Source of the DNA: JAGVSR01 sp963742405
GTDB lineage: Bacteria > Pseudomonadota > Alphaproteobacteria > Rhizobiales > Hyphomicrobiaceae
DNA: 64,000 nucleotides
Reading direction: 5' to 3'
NCBI GenBank assembly: GCA_963742405.1
Contig: CAVUMB010000010.1
Span: 124,001-188,000 of the forward strand
Shown: positions 1 through 9,173 of the stretch, one piece after another
Position numbering within the stretch: position 1 is the first letter of the stretch
How the letters are laid out: each line of letters begins with the position of its first letter
Notes under the pieces: model-generated
What the model was told of the DNA's origin: nothing
The model's database searches: none
Seen by the model: only the letters and a program-made list of their open reading frames with translations
Position numbers and translations under genes: made by a program

Positions 1-175
1 CCCACAAAACAAGGCTCGGTAACCGTCCACCTTTCAGCAGCCGCGTCAGCTTGCCTTCGGGCCCCACGAGATGGTCCTGGCCGGCGACTTCCGCCAGCGT
101 CTGCGGGCGCAAGCGATCCGCAAGCGGGCGAGGCGCGCTTTTCTCCAGCCCGGCAGCTTCGAACAAATTCGTCAT
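1..175 (-). CDS. rarA: RarA/MgsA replication-associated AAA ATPase, N-terminus (partial)
   Basis: Only the first 58 codons are present; the gene runs off the left edge. The ATG at 175 opens a protein whose visible part contains RPLADRLRPQTL and GQDHLVGPEGKL, the typical opening of RarA, a clamp-loader-like AAA+ ATPase acting at stalled replication forks. The Walker motifs lie outside the window. It starts 57 nt after the htrA stop on the same strand, which suggests co-transcription. The identification rests on N-terminal similarity alone. Confidence 0.85.
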   Translation of the reverse strand, partial: MTNLFEAAGLEKSAPRPLADRLRPQTLAEVAGQDHLVGPEGKLTRLLKGGRLPSLVLW

Positions 176-232
176 CGCAGGGTTATAGGCCGCCGGCAGG
201 AAAGACGAAACCGCCCGATCGGTGGTGGCGGT

Positions 233-1675
233 TCAGCCCGGCACCTGCAGCAACATCGCCTTGCCTTCACGGCGGATACCGACAATCCAGGTCCCCTGCC
301 GCGTCGCAAGCGCTTGTTCAAGATCAGCGATTGCCGCGATCGGCTGCCGCTGCAGTTCCGTGATGACGTCGCCAGGCTGAAAGCCTAGCCGTTGCGCCAG
401 CGAACCCGGCCGCAACGAAATGATCGCAACGCCGTCGCCTTCATCGATCCCCAGTTCGTCGGCCAGCCCTGGGAGAATGTTCGAAACCCGCGCGCCGTCG
501 AAGGGATGCGCGCCGGCAAGGTTGCGCACATCGTCCTTGCCGGGTTGCGGGGGAGCGGCGAGCGTCAGGTTGATCGTCACCGGCCGGCTGTTGCGCAAAA
601 GGTCGATCTGTGAGGTATTGCCGACGCCGCGCGTCGTCATTCGATAATAAACCGCCCTTGGATCGGCGACTTCAAATCCATCGACGCGCGTAATGACGTC
701 GCCCGCCTGCAACCCGGCCGCAGCACCCGGCCCTCGGTTCGACACCCGCGAAACGACCGCACCCGAGATACGGTCAAGACCCAGCGCCTCGGCGATCTCG
801 CGGTTGACCGGCTCAAGCAGCGCGCCGAGCCACGGCCGCTCGACTTTACGTCCCGCAGCCGTGCTCTCGACATAGAGCCGGACAAGGTTTGAGGGAATGG
901 CAAAGCCGATCCCTTGCGATCCTCCGGTCTGACTAAAAATCATCGTATTGATGCCGATCAGCCGGCCGGACATGTCGATCAGAGCGCCGCCGGAGTTGCC
1001 CGGATTGATGGCCGCATCCGTTTGAATAAAAACCTGACTGTCTGATTTGCCGATTTCGGTGCGAGCCAGCGCCGAGACGATGCCCGACGTCACGGTCTGG
1101 CCGACGCCGAACGGATTCCCGATGGCAAGGACCAGATCGCCGACTTCAAGCGTATCGCTGTCTTCGAAGGCGATGACGGGAAACCGGCCGGTGCCGCCCT
1201 CGATCTTCAAAATGGCGATATCGGTCTTGTCGTCCTGCACCACAACGCGCGCGTCGTATTCCCGTTTGTCGGCCAGTGCTACGCGAATTTCGGTTTCGCC
1301 CCGACCCTTGATCACATGCGTGTTGGTAACGATCGTGCCGTCATCGGCGACGATCACGCCGGATCCCAGCGAACTTTGCACGCGCTCGGAGGGTCGTCCG
1401 AAGCGGTCACCAAAGAACTGACGGAAGAAGGGATCGTTGGCAAAGGGCGACGAAAAGGCCTGCACGCGCCGCCGGACATAGACATTGACGACGGCGGGCG
1501 AGGCCTTGCGAGCGATCGGCGCAAAGGAATATTGCACCAGTTCGCGCGACGGCGGCACCTGCTTCTCAGCTTTTTGCTGCGCCTGGCTCTCCGAGGCGAC
1601 CGCAAATCCGAAAATGGCCGCGACAGCAAGAAGCCCGGCCAAACCAACGGTCCAGGCGATGGCTCGGTTTCGCAT
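233..1675 (-). CDS. Periplasmic Do-type serine protease (DegP/HtrA family)
   Basis: About 480 aa from the ATG at 1675, preferred because GAGG lies a few bases upstream; ATGs at 1705 and 1786 are possible but lack a good site. A hydrophobic N-terminal segment (AWTVGLAGLLAVAAIFGF) directs export. The trypsin-like domain shows the full triad: His in TNTHVIK, Asp in DKTDIAI and Ser in NPGNSGGAL. Two PDZ domains follow (roughly residues 280-370 and 395-480). Expected role is periplasmic protein quality control. It sits between rplQ and rarA, a familiar alphaproteobacterial arrangement. DegP and DegQ cannot be told apart here, so no symbol is given. Confidence 0.93.
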   Translation of the reverse strand: MRNRAIAWTVGLAGLLAVAAIFGFAVASESQAQQKAEKQVPPSRELVQYSFAPIARKASPAVVNVYVRRRVQAFSSPFANDPFFRQFFGDRFGRPSERVQSSLGSGVIVADDGTIVTNTHVIKGRGETEIRVALADKREYDARVVVQDDKTDIAILKIEGGTGRFPVIAFEDSDTLEVGDLVLAIGNPFGVGQTVTSGIVSALARTEIGKSDSQVFIQTDAAINPGNSGGALIDMSGRLIGINTMIFSQTGGSQGIGFAIPSNLVRLYVESTAAGRKVERPWLGALLEPVNREIAEALGLDRISGAVVSRVSNRGPGAAAGLQAGDVITRVDGFEVADPRAVYYRMTTRGVGNTSQIDLLRNSRPVTINLTLAAPPQPGKDDVRNLAGAHPFDGARVSNILPGLADELGIDEGDGVAIISLRPGSLAQRLGFQPGDVITELQRQPIAAIADLEQALATRQGTWIVGIRREGKAMLLQVPG

Positions 1676-1783
1676 CAAGATCCTCGATGGCTTCGGACTT
1701 GGCATACTGAGACATGCGTGCAAGCGACGATATAGGCGATGTGCCCGGCAAGACCAAGGCGCGCGGGCCGCCGCGTCAAAATG

Positions 1784-1816
1784 CAAAACGCCCGCCGGGT
1801 TCGAACGGCAGGCGCC
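1784..1816 (-). terminator. Rho-independent terminator after rplQ
   Basis: Read on the minus strand, a GC-rich stem (CGCCTGCCG pairing with CGGCGGGCG, one G-T pair, loop around TTCGAACC) is followed directly by a TTTT run. It lies 25 nt beyond the rplQ stop and should end the long ribosomal transcript before htrA. Confidence 0.7.
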
Positions 1817-1840
1817 TCGCAGGGATCAGAAGGCAACAGC

Positions 1841-2272
1841 TTAAACACCAGCCTCTTCACGAGCGGCGACGTCGGCCTCGTGCCGGGCCTTGTCGTCGGC
1901 GCCCTTGACGCTCTCGTCGCGGTCCACGAGTTCGATAACGGCGCGCGGAGCGCTGTCGCCATACCGGAACCCGGCCTTCATGACGCGGGCATAACCGCCG
2001 GTGCGAGATTTGTAGCGCGGGCCGAGCACGTCAAACAATTTCTTGACCATGTCCTCGTCACGCAGCCGCGCGGCGGCGAGCCGCCGGGAATTGAGATCAC
2101 CCCGCTTGGCGAGCGTGATGTACTTGTCGATCACGCGCTTCAGGTCCTTGGCCTTGGGCAAGGTTGTGACGATCTGCTCGTGTTTGATGAGGGCCGCCGC
2201 CATGTTGGAGAACATGGCTTGACGATGGGCGCTATCGCGGTTGAACCGCCGGCCCAGACTTCCGTGACGCAT
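1841..2272 (-). CDS. rplQ: 50S ribosomal protein L17
   Basis: 143 aa, starting MRHGSLGRRFNRDSAHRQAM, the highly conserved L17 N-terminus, with the family core and an acidic, alanine-rich tail (DDKARHEADVAAREE) that many alphaproteobacterial homologues have. L17 binds 23S rRNA near the exit tunnel. It is the last gene of the alpha operon, 113 nt after rpoA, with a terminator immediately downstream. Length and start match the family. Confidence 0.97.
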   Translation of the reverse strand: MRHGSLGRRFNRDSAHRQAMFSNMAAALIKHEQIVTTLPKAKDLKRVIDKYITLAKRGDLNSRRLAAARLRDEDMVKKLFDVLGPRYKSRTGGYARVMKAGFRYGDSAPRAVIELVDRDESVKGADDKARHEADVAAREEAGV

Positions 2273-2385
2273 GTCGATGTCTCTCTTTTTCTCTGCCGGT
2301 TGTTACGGGGAGGTTCTACGGCCTCGCCTCGTTCGTGAAGGAGCATGGCGGCTTGCCTCTACTGGAGGCCGCCATGCGGTCGAAC

Positions 2386-3414
2386 TTAATATTGGTCCTC
2401 GAAGCGCTTGGCCAGTTCTTCAATATTGTCCGGCGGCCAGTTCGGTACTTCCATGCCCAGATGCAGGCCCATGGAAGCCAACACTTCCTTGATCTCGTTA
2501 AGCGACTTGCGGCCGAAATTCGGCGTCCGCAGCATTTCGGCTTCCGTCTTCTGGATCAGGTCGCCGATGTAGACGATGTTGTCGTTCTTCAGACAGTTGG
2601 CAGAACGCACCGACAATTCGAGTTCGTCGACCTTCTTCAGCAGCGCGGCGTTGAACGCCAGCTCCGGATGGCGCGTCTCTTCCTGCGGCTTCTTGGGTTC
2701 TTCGAAATTGATGAAGACAGCAAGCTGGTCCTGCAGGATGCGGGCCGCAAGCGCGACGGCATCCTCGGCCCGAACCGAGCCGTCTGTCTCGACCGTCATC
2801 GTCAGCTTGTCGTAATCGAGAATTTGGCCCTCGCGGGTGTTCTCGACTTTGTAGGAAACCTTCTTCACGGGCGTGTAGATGCTATCGACCGCGATCAGAC
2901 CGATCGGGGCGTCATCCGGACGGTTGCGCTCCGCCGGCACATAGCCCTTGCCCATGTCGGTCGTGAACTCCATCCGCACCGAGGCGCCCTGGTCAAGATG
3001 ACAGATCACGTGCTCGGGATTCAGGATTTCGACGTCGGAAGATACTTCGATGTCGCCGGCCTTGACCGGCCCCGCGCCCTCTTTCTTGAGCACCATGCGC
3101 TTGACGCCGTCCGAATGCAGACGCAGCGCAATTTCCTTGATGTTCAGGATGATGTCGGTGACATCCTCGCGCACTCCGGCGATCGAGGAGAACTCGTGCA
3201 GTACGCCGTCAATTTGTACCGTCTTGATGGCGGCACCCTGCAGCGACGACAGCAGAACGCGCCGGAGCGCGTTGCCGAGCGTCATGCCGAAACCGCGCTC
3301 GAGGGGCTCGGCGATCACCGTCGCCAGACGGGTACGATCGCGGCCCGGAATGATTTCGAGCTTTGTCGGCTTGATCAGGTCTTGCCAGTTTTTCTGAAGA
3401 ACATTGCTTGTCAC
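2386..3414 (-). CDS. rpoA: DNA-directed RNA polymerase subunit alpha
   Basis: 342 aa, usual length. The N-terminal assembly domain (about residues 1-235) has the GFGMTLGNALRRVLLSS segment that contacts beta and drives dimerisation. After a linker, the C-terminal domain (about 255-325) carries the two helix-hairpin-helix elements (SANCLKNDNIVYIGDL and TPNFGRKSLNEIKEVL) that bind UP elements and activators. It lies between rpsK and rplQ, 163 nt after rpsK. No defect is visible. Confidence 0.98.
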   Translation of the reverse strand: MTSNVLQKNWQDLIKPTKLEIIPGRDRTRLATVIAEPLERGFGMTLGNALRRVLLSSLQGAAIKTVQIDGVLHEFSSIAGVREDVTDIILNIKEIALRLHSDGVKRMVLKKEGAGPVKAGDIEVSSDVEILNPEHVICHLDQGASVRMEFTTDMGKGYVPAERNRPDDAPIGLIAVDSIYTPVKKVSYKVENTREGQILDYDKLTMTVETDGSVRAEDAVALAARILQDQLAVFINFEEPKKPQEETRHPELAFNAALLKKVDELELSVRSANCLKNDNIVYIGDLIQKTEAEMLRTPNFGRKSLNEIKEVLASMGLHLGMEVPNWPPDNIEELAKRFEDQY

Positions 3415-3577
3415 GTGGTGGCCTCTCTCAGGTGTCGAGCACGCATCTCGCCCAAAGGCGCGGCTCCTTTACCCAGGGGTCTATCGTCCGTGCCACATCA
3501 GGGGGCAAATGTGCAGCCGGAACGGCAATTCGGACGCGCCGGCCCATGAAGGCCGCAGCGTCCGGAGTGAAATAAAA

Positions 3578-3979
3578 TTAGACGCGACGGCGCTTGCGCG
3601 GCCGGCAGCCGTTGTGCGGGATGGGTGTCACATCGCGGATCGAGGTGATTTGAAAGCCGACGGCCTGCAGCGCACGAAGTGCGCTCTCACGACCCGAGCC
3701 CGGACCGCAAACCTCGACCTCGAGTACCTTCACACCATGCTCTTGGGCCTTTTTGCCGGCATCTTCAGCCGCCATCTGAGCCGCGAACGGTGTCGACTTA
3801 CGCGAACCCTTGAAGCCCATCGTTCCCGACGACGACCAGGCGAGCGTATTGCCTTGCGCGTCGGTGATGGTGATCATGGTGTTGTTGAACGACGCACTCA
3901 CATGCGCGACGCCCGACGTAATGTTTTTCTTTTCGCGGCGGCGAACCTTCGCGCGGCCCTGGGCCTGTTCCTTAGCCAT
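3578..3979 (-). CDS. rpsK: 30S ribosomal protein S11
   Basis: 133 aa. The basic N-terminus and core motifs (GVAHVSASFNNTMITITD, LAWSSSGTMGFKGSRKSTPF) and the C-terminal signature IRDVTPIPHNGCRPRKRRRV identify S11, part of the 30S platform that lines the mRNA path near the E site. It follows rpsM by 113 nt in the alpha operon. As in most alphaproteobacteria, rpsD is absent from this position. Confidence 0.98.
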   Translation of the reverse strand: MAKEQAQGRAKVRRREKKNITSGVAHVSASFNNTMITITDAQGNTLAWSSSGTMGFKGSRKSTPFAAQMAAEDAGKKAQEHGVKVLEVEVCGPGSGRESALRALQAVGFQITSIRDVTPIPHNGCRPRKRRRV

Positions 3980-4092
3980 CGTCTCTCAAACTCCTGCACT
4001 CCCGGATGCGGGAGCTCGTTTTCTGTTCGTGACTGCGACCGGCCGCTGGCCCGCACCGACGTGCGAAGCAGGCAGGCTGCCCGCGAATGCGA

Positions 4093-4464
4093 TTAAGCCT
4101 TCTTCTTGCCGGCAATCGGCTTCGCCGGACCCTTGCGGGTACGAGCGTTCGTGTGTGTGCGCTGGCCGCGAACGGGCAGACCCTTGCGGTGACGCAAGCC
4201 GCGATAGCAACCCAGGTCCATGAGACGCTTGATATTCTGCGAAACTTCGCGGCGCAGGTCGCCCTCCACGATGAAATCGCGGTCGATCGTTTCGCGGATC
4301 TGGAGCACTTCGGCATCCGTCAGTTGGCTGACGCGGCGCTCGGCGGGGATGCCGACACCTGTACAGATCTGCTTAGCGAATTTGGGGCCGATCCCGTGGA
4401 TGTACTGAAGCGCAATAACGACACGCTTCTGGGTCGGGATGTTCACACCTGCAATACGAGCCAC
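4093..4464 (-). CDS. rpsM: 30S ribosomal protein S13
   Basis: 123 aa, starting MARIAGVNIPTQKRVVIAL. The HhH region and the C-terminal signature RGLRHRKGLPVRGQRTHTNARTR are intact; this tail touches the P-site tRNA and the bridge to the 50S. The gene is separated from adk by a 241-nt gap in which I see no further gene, and is followed by rpsK. rpmJ and infA, sometimes found here, are absent. Confidence 0.98.
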   Translation of the reverse strand: MARIAGVNIPTQKRVVIALQYIHGIGPKFAKQICTGVGIPAERRVSQLTDAEVLQIRETIDRDFIVEGDLRREVSQNIKRLMDLGCYRGLRHRKGLPVRGQRTHTNARTRKGPAKPIAGKKKA

Positions 4465-4705
4465 GATCTTCTCCTGGGCTTTCTAGTCCGTGCTGCCGGG
4501 CTCTCCGCTAGAGAACCAAGCAGTTATTTGCGCCAGCTAAAACGAAACGGAACCAGCCTTGCGATATTTTTTCGCCCGACCAATCCCATCAACCCTGCGT
4601 CATGAAAGCGCGGTGTTGTAGCTCGGCACTGTTCCTCAGTCAATCAGCCAAACAAACGTGTCACACCGGAAAATTGTCAGGTTTAACCCTGGTTTTCCCG
4701 CCACA

Positions 4706-5300
4706 TCACGTCTTTGCCGCCTCCAAGAGGACAGCTTCGATCTGCTCGGAAACGGCTTCGATCGGGGCCATGCCGTCGATCGTCCTCAACTTCCGATATG
4801 CGTAGTAGTAACCAATCAGCGGCGCCGTCTCCCGGTAGTAGGCCATGAGACGGGTCTTCAAAGCCTCGGCATTGTCGTCCGCCCGAACGGCGCCCCCCGC
4901 GGCGAGCGCTTCTCTCGCACGGGTCTCGATGCGCGAAACCAGGATCGTATCGTCGACCTTGATCTCGATTACGGCATCGAGATCCTTGTCCTTAGACGTC
5001 AACAAGCTTGCCGAGTGCGTCGGCCTGCTTCAACGTGCGCGGAAACCCGTCGAGGATGAAGCCTCGAGCGCAGTCAGGTTGTTCGATCCGATCGGCAATG
5101 ATGCCGATGACGATCTCATCCGACACCAGCCCGCCGCTCTTCATGACGACTTCGGCCTTGCGGCCGATCTCGCTACCTGCTTTGACGGCGGCGCGCAGCA
5201 TTTCGCCGGTCGAGAGTTGTACCAGACCATGCTTTTCGGCGAGCACCTGCGCCTGCGTCCCCTTGCCGGCTCCGGGCGGTCCGAGAAGAATAAGCTTCAC
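4706..5300 (-). CDS. adk: Adenylate kinase, broken by one apparent base insertion
   Basis: Interconverts ATP + AMP and 2 ADP. The first reading frame starts with GTG at 5300, overlapping the secY stop by 4 nt (GTGA), and has the P-loop GPPGAGKGTQ and the AMP/lid segment GFILDGFPRTLKQADAL. It stops at 4992. The next frame picks up from about 5005 with KDKDLDAVIEIKVDD and continues to EAVLLEAAKT. The 595-nt span is 3n+1, so removing one base near 4997-5006 gives a 197-aa short-type enzyme lacking the long zinc/lid insert. adk is essential, so a sequence error is far likelier than a pseudogene. Confidence 0.9.
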
Positions 5301-6667
5301 CGGCGGCCCCTGTTGCTCGTGGCACCGCGCAGCTTGGCCTTCTTGATCAGGCCCTCGTACTGATGCGCTAGCAGGTGGCTTTGAACCTGCGCGACCGTGT
5401 CCATGGTGACAGACACAGCGATCAGCAGCGACGTACCACCGAAGTAGAACGGCAGCGCGGCATAGGACACCAGGAATTCCGGCAACACGCACACGGCGGC
5501 GAGGTAGATAGCGCCGACCGTTGTAATGCGCGTCAGCACATAATCGATGTATTCCGCGGTCTTTTCACCAGGACGGATGCCGGGCAGGAAGCCGCCGTAT
5601 TTGCGCAGATTGTCGGCCGTTTCCTTCGGGTTGAAGACCAGCGCTGTATAGAAAAAGGCAAAGAAGATGATGAGTGCGGCGGTCAGCAGCATGTGCAGCG
5701 GCTGCCCCAAGCCCAAGGCCGCAACAACAGAATTCAACCATTCCGTGCCCGGTCCGCCGCCCGAGCCCAAGAACTGGGCCACCGTGATCGGCAGCAGCAG
5801 CAGCGAAGAGGCGAAGATCGGCGGAATGACGCCGGCGGAGTTCAACTTGAGCGGCAAATGCGAGGACTCGCCTTGCGACATGCGGTTGCCGACTTGTCGC
5901 TTCGGGTACTGGATAAGCAGCCGCCGCTGGGCCCGCTCGATGAAAACGACGGCCGCGACAACCGACAGCATAAGCAGCATCAATCCGAACAGCAGCGGGG
6001 TCGAAATCGAGCCCGCCCGCGCCAACTCGAACAGTCCAGCGAGCGCCGTCGGAAGCCCGGCAACGATGCCGGCAAAGATAATCAGAGAAATACCGTTACC
6101 AACGCCGCGCTGCGTGATCTGCTCGCCGAGCCACATCAGGAACATGGTGCCGCCGACCAGCGTAATCACTGTCGAAAAACGGAAGAACCAACCAGGATCT
6201 TTGACGATAGCGCCCGCAGCACCCGACGACGACCCTTCCAGGCCGATGGCAATGCCATACGCCTGCAGCGTGGCCAGCAACACCGTCAGATAACGCGTGT
6301 ACTGGTTGATTTGCTTACGGCCGCTCTCGCCTTCCTTCTTCAGCGCTTCGAGCTTCGGAGAAACCGAAGTCATGATCTGAATGATGATCGACGCTGAGAT
6401 GTACGGCATGATGTTCAAGGCAAAGATCGCCAGCCGCTCGATAGCGCCGCCTGCGAACATGTTGAACATGCCCAGAATGCCGGACGACTGCGCCTTGAAC
6501 GCGGCCGCGAAGGCATCCGCATTAATGCCCGGCATTGGTATGAATGTGCCCAGACGATAGACCAGCAGCGCACCGAGGGTGAACCACAGGCGCTGTTTCA
6601 GATCCTGCGCTTTCGCGAAGGCGCCGAAATTCAAGTTCGAGGCAAGCTGCTCGGCAGCGGATACCAT
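5297..6667 (-). CDS. secY: Preprotein translocase subunit SecY
   Basis: 456 aa from the ATG at 6667, chosen because AGGAGAG precedes it; an upstream in-frame extension lacks family similarity. Ten hydrophobic membrane helices form the Sec channel. Diagnostic segments include RLGTFIPMPGIN in TM1, the cytoplasmic loop with AQRRLLIQYPKRQ and the C-terminal cytosolic tail YEGLIKKAKLRG. It works with SecE (encoded at 33.7 kb) and exports htrA and the other signal-bearing products here. Overlaps adk by 4 nt, so the two are likely translationally coupled. Confidence 0.97.
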   Translation of the reverse strand: MVSAAEQLASNLNFGAFAKAQDLKQRLWFTLGALLVYRLGTFIPMPGINADAFAAAFKAQSSGILGMFNMFAGGAIERLAIFALNIMPYISASIIIQIMTSVSPKLEALKKEGESGRKQINQYTRYLTVLLATLQAYGIAIGLEGSSSGAAGAIVKDPGWFFRFSTVITLVGGTMFLMWLGEQITQRGVGNGISLIIFAGIVAGLPTALAGLFELARAGSISTPLLFGLMLLMLSVVAAVVFIERAQRRLLIQYPKRQVGNRMSQGESSHLPLKLNSAGVIPPIFASSLLLLPITVAQFLGSGGGPGTEWLNSVVAALGLGQPLHMLLTAALIIFFAFFYTALVFNPKETADNLRKYGGFLPGIRPGEKTAEYIDYVLTRITTVGAIYLAAVCVLPEFLVSYAALPFYFGGTSLLIAVSVTMDTVAQVQSHLLAHQYEGLIKKAKLRGATSNRGRR

Positions 6668-6810
6668 CGTGCTCTCTCCTGACCCTCGCCAGCCGGGCGG
6701 CGCTGAACCAACGCCATGGCAGTAACGCCCGCACATCCCACCCTGGACGGACCGGAACATTGCATTCCGGCGTCGACAAGATATGGGACGGCAGGCGCAG
6801 CCCCGCTAGA

Positions 6811-7359
6811 CTAGTCCTCCGACTTCGCCGCGGACTTGCCCGAGCCCGCCTTTTTGGCAGCCGTCTTCTTGCGCTTGAATTCGTCGGCTTCGAGCACCTT
6901 GACCGCAATAATCGACAATGAACCGCCGGCATGCTCGATGGCGGACTTGGCCGTTGCCGACGCGCCGTTGGCTGTAACCGACAGCTTGGTTTTCAGTTCG
7001 CCGGTACCCAGAACGCGCAGGCCATCTTTCTCGCGACGCAGAACGCCGGCCGCGATGAGAACCGCCAGGTCGACCGACTGTCCGGCCTTCAGCTTGCCGT
7101 CCTCGACCGCCTTTTGCAGCGCGCCGACGTTGATCTCGTTGAAGTCCTTGGCGCGCCACTTATTGAAGCCGCGCTTTGGCAAACGGCGATGCAGAGGCAT
7201 CTGTCCGCCTTCGAAGCCGCCGATAGCGACACCCGAGCGAGCCGTCTGGCCCTTGCCGCCACGGCCACCTGTTTTGCCGCAGCCCGAACCGATACCGCGG
7301 CCGATGCGGACGCGCCGCTTGCGCGCGCCGGCGTTGTCGTTGATCTCATTGAGCCGCAT
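6811..7359 (-). CDS. rplO: 50S ribosomal protein L15
   Basis: 182 aa from the ATG at 7359 (GAGGAG upstream; the in-frame ATG at 7377 is not family-like). The start MRLNEINDNAGARKRRVRIGR and the glycine-rich GSGCGKTGGRGGKGQ are classic L15. The C-terminus is longer than in E. coli, with a Lys/Ala tail (KKTAAKKAGSGKSAAKSED) likely disordered. It lies 33 nt after rpmD, with secY 143 nt further on. Confidence 0.97.
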   Translation of the reverse strand: MRLNEINDNAGARKRRVRIGRGIGSGCGKTGGRGGKGQTARSGVAIGGFEGGQMPLHRRLPKRGFNKWRAKDFNEINVGALQKAVEDGKLKAGQSVDLAVLIAAGVLRREKDGLRVLGTGELKTKLSVTANGASATAKSAIEHAGGSLSIIAVKVLEADEFKRKKTAAKKAGSGKSAAKSED

Positions 7360-7392
7360 GGACGTGGCGCTCCTCAAACCTTTGTAAGTGCC

Positions 7393-7587
7393 TCAGGCCT
7401 CGTCGACGACGCGGACGAGGTGGGGGATGGAATTAATCATGCCGCGCACGGACGGAGTATCCTCCAGCGTGCGGCGGCGGTGAAGCTTGTCGAGACCCAG
7501 ACCGCGCAAGGTCATCGTCTGCTTTTCTGGGCGACGGTTGGCGCTCGCGTATTGCTCGACCGTGACGGTCTTCTTTGTGTCAGCCAT
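7393..7587 (-). CDS. rpmD: 50S ribosomal protein L30
   Basis: 64 aa small protein. KTVTVEQYASANRRPEKQ followed by TLRGLGLDKLHRRRTLEDTP is the standard L30 pattern, ending in the short region MINSIPHLVRV. It binds 23S rRNA domain II. Located between rpsE (29 nt upstream) and rplO, as in the spc operon of most proteobacteria. Intact. Confidence 0.97.
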   Translation of the reverse strand: MADTKKTVTVEQYASANRRPEKQTMTLRGLGLDKLHRRRTLEDTPSVRGMINSIPHLVRVVDEA

Positions 7588-7616
7588 GGCAGCGTTCCTT
7601 CAGATAGGCGCGACCG

Positions 7617-8204
7617 TTAAAGGTCGGCGCCGGCCTCTGAGGCGACCGAACCGTCGCGGCGGCGAGCCACGATGTCGGAAACCTTGAGATTACGACGAGC
7701 CGCCACGCCACGCGGATTCTCCTGGCCCTTGAGGGCGTCGAAGGTGGCGCGCACGACATTGTACGGATTGGTGGAGCCGAGGGATTTGGCAACGACATCC
7801 TGAACGCCGAGCATTTCGAAAACGGCGCGCATGGCGCCGCCTGCGATGATCCCGGTTCCGGCCGGCGCCGAGCGAACGACGACCTTGCCAGAACCATGCC
7901 GGCCCTCGCTGTCGTGGTGAAGCGTGCGAGCATCGCGCAGCGGCACGCGCACGAGGTTGCGGCGGGCCGCTTCCGTGGCCTTGCGGATCGCTTCCGGCAC
8001 TTCGCGCGCCTTGCCGTGCCCAAAGCCAACGCGGCCGCGCAGATCGCCGACGACCACAAGGGCCGCGAAGCCGAACCGCTTGCCGCCCTTCACGACCTTC
8101 GCAACACGATTGATGTGCACGAGCTTGTCGGTGAATTCGCTATCGACCTTTTCGCGGTCGCGATCGCGTCCGCGCTTTTCCTGAGGTCCACGTGCCACGG
8201 TCAA
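7617..8204 (-). CDS. rpsE: 30S ribosomal protein S5
   Basis: 195 aa. The dsRBD-like N-terminal domain has FTDKLVHINRVAKVVKGGKRF, and the loop GFGHGKAREVPEAIRKA that is tied to decoding fidelity is intact. The C-terminal domain has VRSAPAGTGIIAGGAMR and SLGSTNPYNVVRAT. An N-terminal basic leader (RGPQEKRGRDRDREK) is longer than in E. coli, as is common in alphaproteobacteria. Spacing to rplR upstream is 10 nt. Confidence 0.97.
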   Translation of the reverse strand: MTVARGPQEKRGRDRDREKVDSEFTDKLVHINRVAKVVKGGKRFGFAALVVVGDLRGRVGFGHGKAREVPEAIRKATEAARRNLVRVPLRDARTLHHDSEGRHGSGKVVVRSAPAGTGIIAGGAMRAVFEMLGVQDVVAKSLGSTNPYNVVRATFDALKGQENPRGVAARRNLKVSDIVARRRDGSVASEAGADL

Positions 8205-8214
8205 ATCCCTTTCA

Positions 8215-8577
8215 TCAGAATTTCAAGCCGCCTTCACGCGCGGCCTCCGCGAGCGCCTTCACGCGCCCATGATAGAGGAAACCGCCGCGGTCGAAGACGA
8301 CCGTGTCGATGCCGGCTTTGATAGCTCGCTCGGCAATAAGCTTGCCGACGACCGCCGCCGCCGAAACGTCGGCACCGGTTTTGAGCGAACCGCGCAAGTC
8401 CTTTTCGAGGGTCGAAGCGGCAGCGATCGTCTTGCCGGCCGTATCGTCAATGACCTGCGCATAGATATTCTTGCCCGAGCGATGCACCGATAGGCGCGGC
8501 CGGGTTCCGGAGTTCGCCTTGAGCGAACGGCGCACACGCGAGCGGCGCTTGTCGAAAACTGTGTCGTGCATAGCCAT
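8215..8577 (-). CDS. rplR: 50S ribosomal protein L18
   Basis: 120 aa. RPRLSVHRSGKNIYAQVIDD and the C-terminal VVFDRGGFLYHGRVKALAEA identify L18, which binds 5S rRNA together with L5 and forms part of the central protuberance. Either M1 (8577) or M3 (8571) could be used. It follows rplF by 11 nt within the spc operon. No anomaly. Confidence 0.97.
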   Translation of the reverse strand: MAMHDTVFDKRRSRVRRSLKANSGTRPRLSVHRSGKNIYAQVIDDTAGKTIAAASTLEKDLRGSLKTGADVSAAAVVGKLIAERAIKAGIDTVVFDRGGFLYHGRVKALAEAAREGGLKF

Positions 8578-8588
8578 GGATCGCGTCC

Positions 8589-9131
8589 TTACTTCTTCTT
8601 GCCTTCCTTGCGGAAGATATATTCGCCCTGATAGCGCACACCCTTGCCCTGATAAGGTTCCGGCTTGCGCGAAGAGCGGATGACGGCGGCCAATTCACCG
8701 ACAGCCTGCTTGTCGATGCCCGATACGGTCACCTGGTCCTGCTTTGCACCACCGACCTTCACATCGACGCCAGCGGGAACCTTGATGTTGACGTCGTGGC
8801 TGTAGCCGACCGCGAGCGTCAGGGTGTCTTTGCCCTTCATCGACGCCTTGAAACCGACGCCGTGAATTTCGAGCGTATGCGAGTAGCCGTCCGTGACACC
8901 CTTGATCATATTCTGGATCATGGTGCGCGACATGCCCCACATCGAGCGGGCAGCCTTGGTCTCGTCGCGCGGCGTCACCTCGATACCGTCCGCCGTCGTC
9001 TCGACTTTGATCTGCTCCGGGCACGTGAACGACAGTTCGCCCTTGGCGCCCTTCAGTTTCACGGTCTGGCCGCTGACCGTCGCCGTGACGGCGGACGGGA
9101 GAGCGACCGGCTTCTTACCAATGCGTGACAT
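8589..9131 (-). CDS. rplF: 50S ribosomal protein L6
   Basis: 180 aa from the ATG at 9131 (MSRIGKKPVALP); an in-frame upstream ATG at 9152 adds seven non-family residues. Two similar alpha/beta domains are visible. The C-terminal signature IRSSRKPEPYQGKGVRYQGE is the segment that binds 23S rRNA helix 97 near the factor-binding site. It lies 42 nt after rpsH. Confidence 0.97.
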   Translation of the reverse strand: MSRIGKKPVALPSAVTATVSGQTVKLKGAKGELSFTCPEQIKVETTADGIEVTPRDETKAARSMWGMSRTMIQNMIKGVTDGYSHTLEIHGVGFKASMKGKDTLTLAVGYSHDVNIKVPAGVDVKVGGAKQDQVTVSGIDKQAVGELAAVIRSSRKPEPYQGKGVRYQGEYIFRKEGKKK

Positions 9132-9173
9132 GGGTTCGACCCCTTGAACCACCCGGCTGCCCGGGCGCCTTCG

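Noticed and set aside
2335..3549. A 404-codon plus-strand open frame over rpoA
   Set aside because: Antisense shadow of rpoA in GC-rich DNA; no domain, start site or neighbouring gene supports it. Similar long shadows over fusA, rpoB and secY were dropped for the same reason.
4985..5015. Programmed frameshift in adk
   Set aside because: No slippery sequence with a stimulating structure is evident, and other essential genes in the window show the same one-base excess, so a sequence error is simpler.
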